NCBI GenBank assembly: GCA_046727175.1
Contig: JBKPCD010000002.1
Span: 1-6,369 of the forward strand
From: JBKPCD01 sp046727175
Lineage (GTDB): Bacteria; Acidobacteriota; Vicinamibacteria; Vicinamibacterales; 2-12-FULL-66-21
DNA: 6,369 bases
Reading direction: 5' to 3'
A program made the translations under genes and the position numbers. The notes beneath the pieces were generated by a model, which saw only the letters and a program-made list of their open reading frames with translations, was not told the origin of the DNA and searched no databases. Below are positions 6,231 through 6,369 of this stretch, in pieces; positions within the stretch are counted from its first letter, which is position 1, and the number at the start of each line of letters is the position of its first letter.

Positions 6231-6369
6231 GCGCTTCTCAATGCGCGTGGGGCCCCACCCCCACGCGCTGCGGCTCGACTCGCTCCGCTCGCTCGCCGCG
6301 GCCGCAGGCGCTTCTCAATGCGCGTCGGGCCCCACCCCCACGCGCCTTACACGCTTCGCGCGACGGCCT

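Larger units (their letters stand above)
6161..6345. repeat. Tandem 77-bp structured intergenic repeat (2.4 copies)
   Basis: Copies 6161-6237 and 6238-6314 are identical over 77 bases. A third, 6315-6345, covers the first 31 bases with one G-to-C change at 6326, after which similarity stops. Each full unit starts TCAATGCGCG and ends GGCGCTTC. It has two structured parts: a 26-base G/C hairpin, and a C/T-rich segment of CTCG-like steps flanked by CTGCGGC and GCCGCAG. Together with the ApbE leader this makes about 290 bases (6080-6369) without a convincing gene; no significant reading frame is seen in the repeat. The style fits REP/BIME-type intergenic repeats, but the family is not recognised. 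Confidence 0.9.

Noticed and set aside
6161..6345. CRISPR array
   Set aside because: The 77-bp units abut directly with no unique spacers, and no cas gene is seen.
6347..6357. TTACACGCTTC shared with 4956-4966 as a paired element
   Set aside because: An 11-base match between two places in a 6.4-kb window is expected by chance, and the flanks do not match.

Overview
The window is GC-rich, densely coded bacterial DNA. The mix of genes suggests a soil-type Acidobacteriota (Vicinamibacteria-like) or a related high-GC phylum: a Tat-exported Gfo/Idh/MocA oxidoreductase, an Old Yellow Enzyme-like flavoprotein translationally coupled to it, an ApbE flavin transferase, a P1 (S58/DmpA-type) peptidase and a large polytopic membrane protein. 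That taxonomic call is an inference from protein style, not from a marker gene. No rRNA, tRNA, CRISPR array, integrase or transposase is visible.

Layout. The left third is on the + strand. It holds the 3' end of a P1-family aminopeptidase gene (2-406) and, nine bases later, a 555-residue polytopic membrane protein (416-2083) that resembles GT-C-type glycosyltransferase or mannosyltransferase-like proteins but that I cannot place in a named family. The rest is on the - strand and reads right to left: ApbE-type FAD:protein FMN transferase (6079-5090), a 161-base gap with two inverted repeats, the Tat-signal Gfo/Idh/MocA oxidoreductase (4928-3639) and the OYE-like NADH:flavin oxidoreductase (3642-2170). 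The last two overlap by four bases (GTGA). The two gene blocks converge on an 86-base spacer (2084-2169).

Right edge. From 6161 onward a 77-bp unit is repeated: two identical copies, then a 31-bp partial third with one substitution. Each unit carries a 10-bp-arm GC-rich inverted repeat and a second, longer hairpin, so it looks like a REP/BIME-style structured intergenic repeat lying just upstream of the ApbE gene.

How the genes may work together. The Gfo/Idh and OYE-like enzymes are the clearest functional pair: an NAD(P)-type oxidoreductase with a Tat signal coupled to an FMN enzyme with no visible signal. ApbE is in the same orientation and also flavin-related, but it acts on exported flavoproteins and no target motif was recognised here, so its functional tie to the other two is weak. 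The most distinctive protein feature is the OYE-like active site, where the usual His-x-x-His/Asn pair is Lys-x-x-His while the downstream Tyr is kept.
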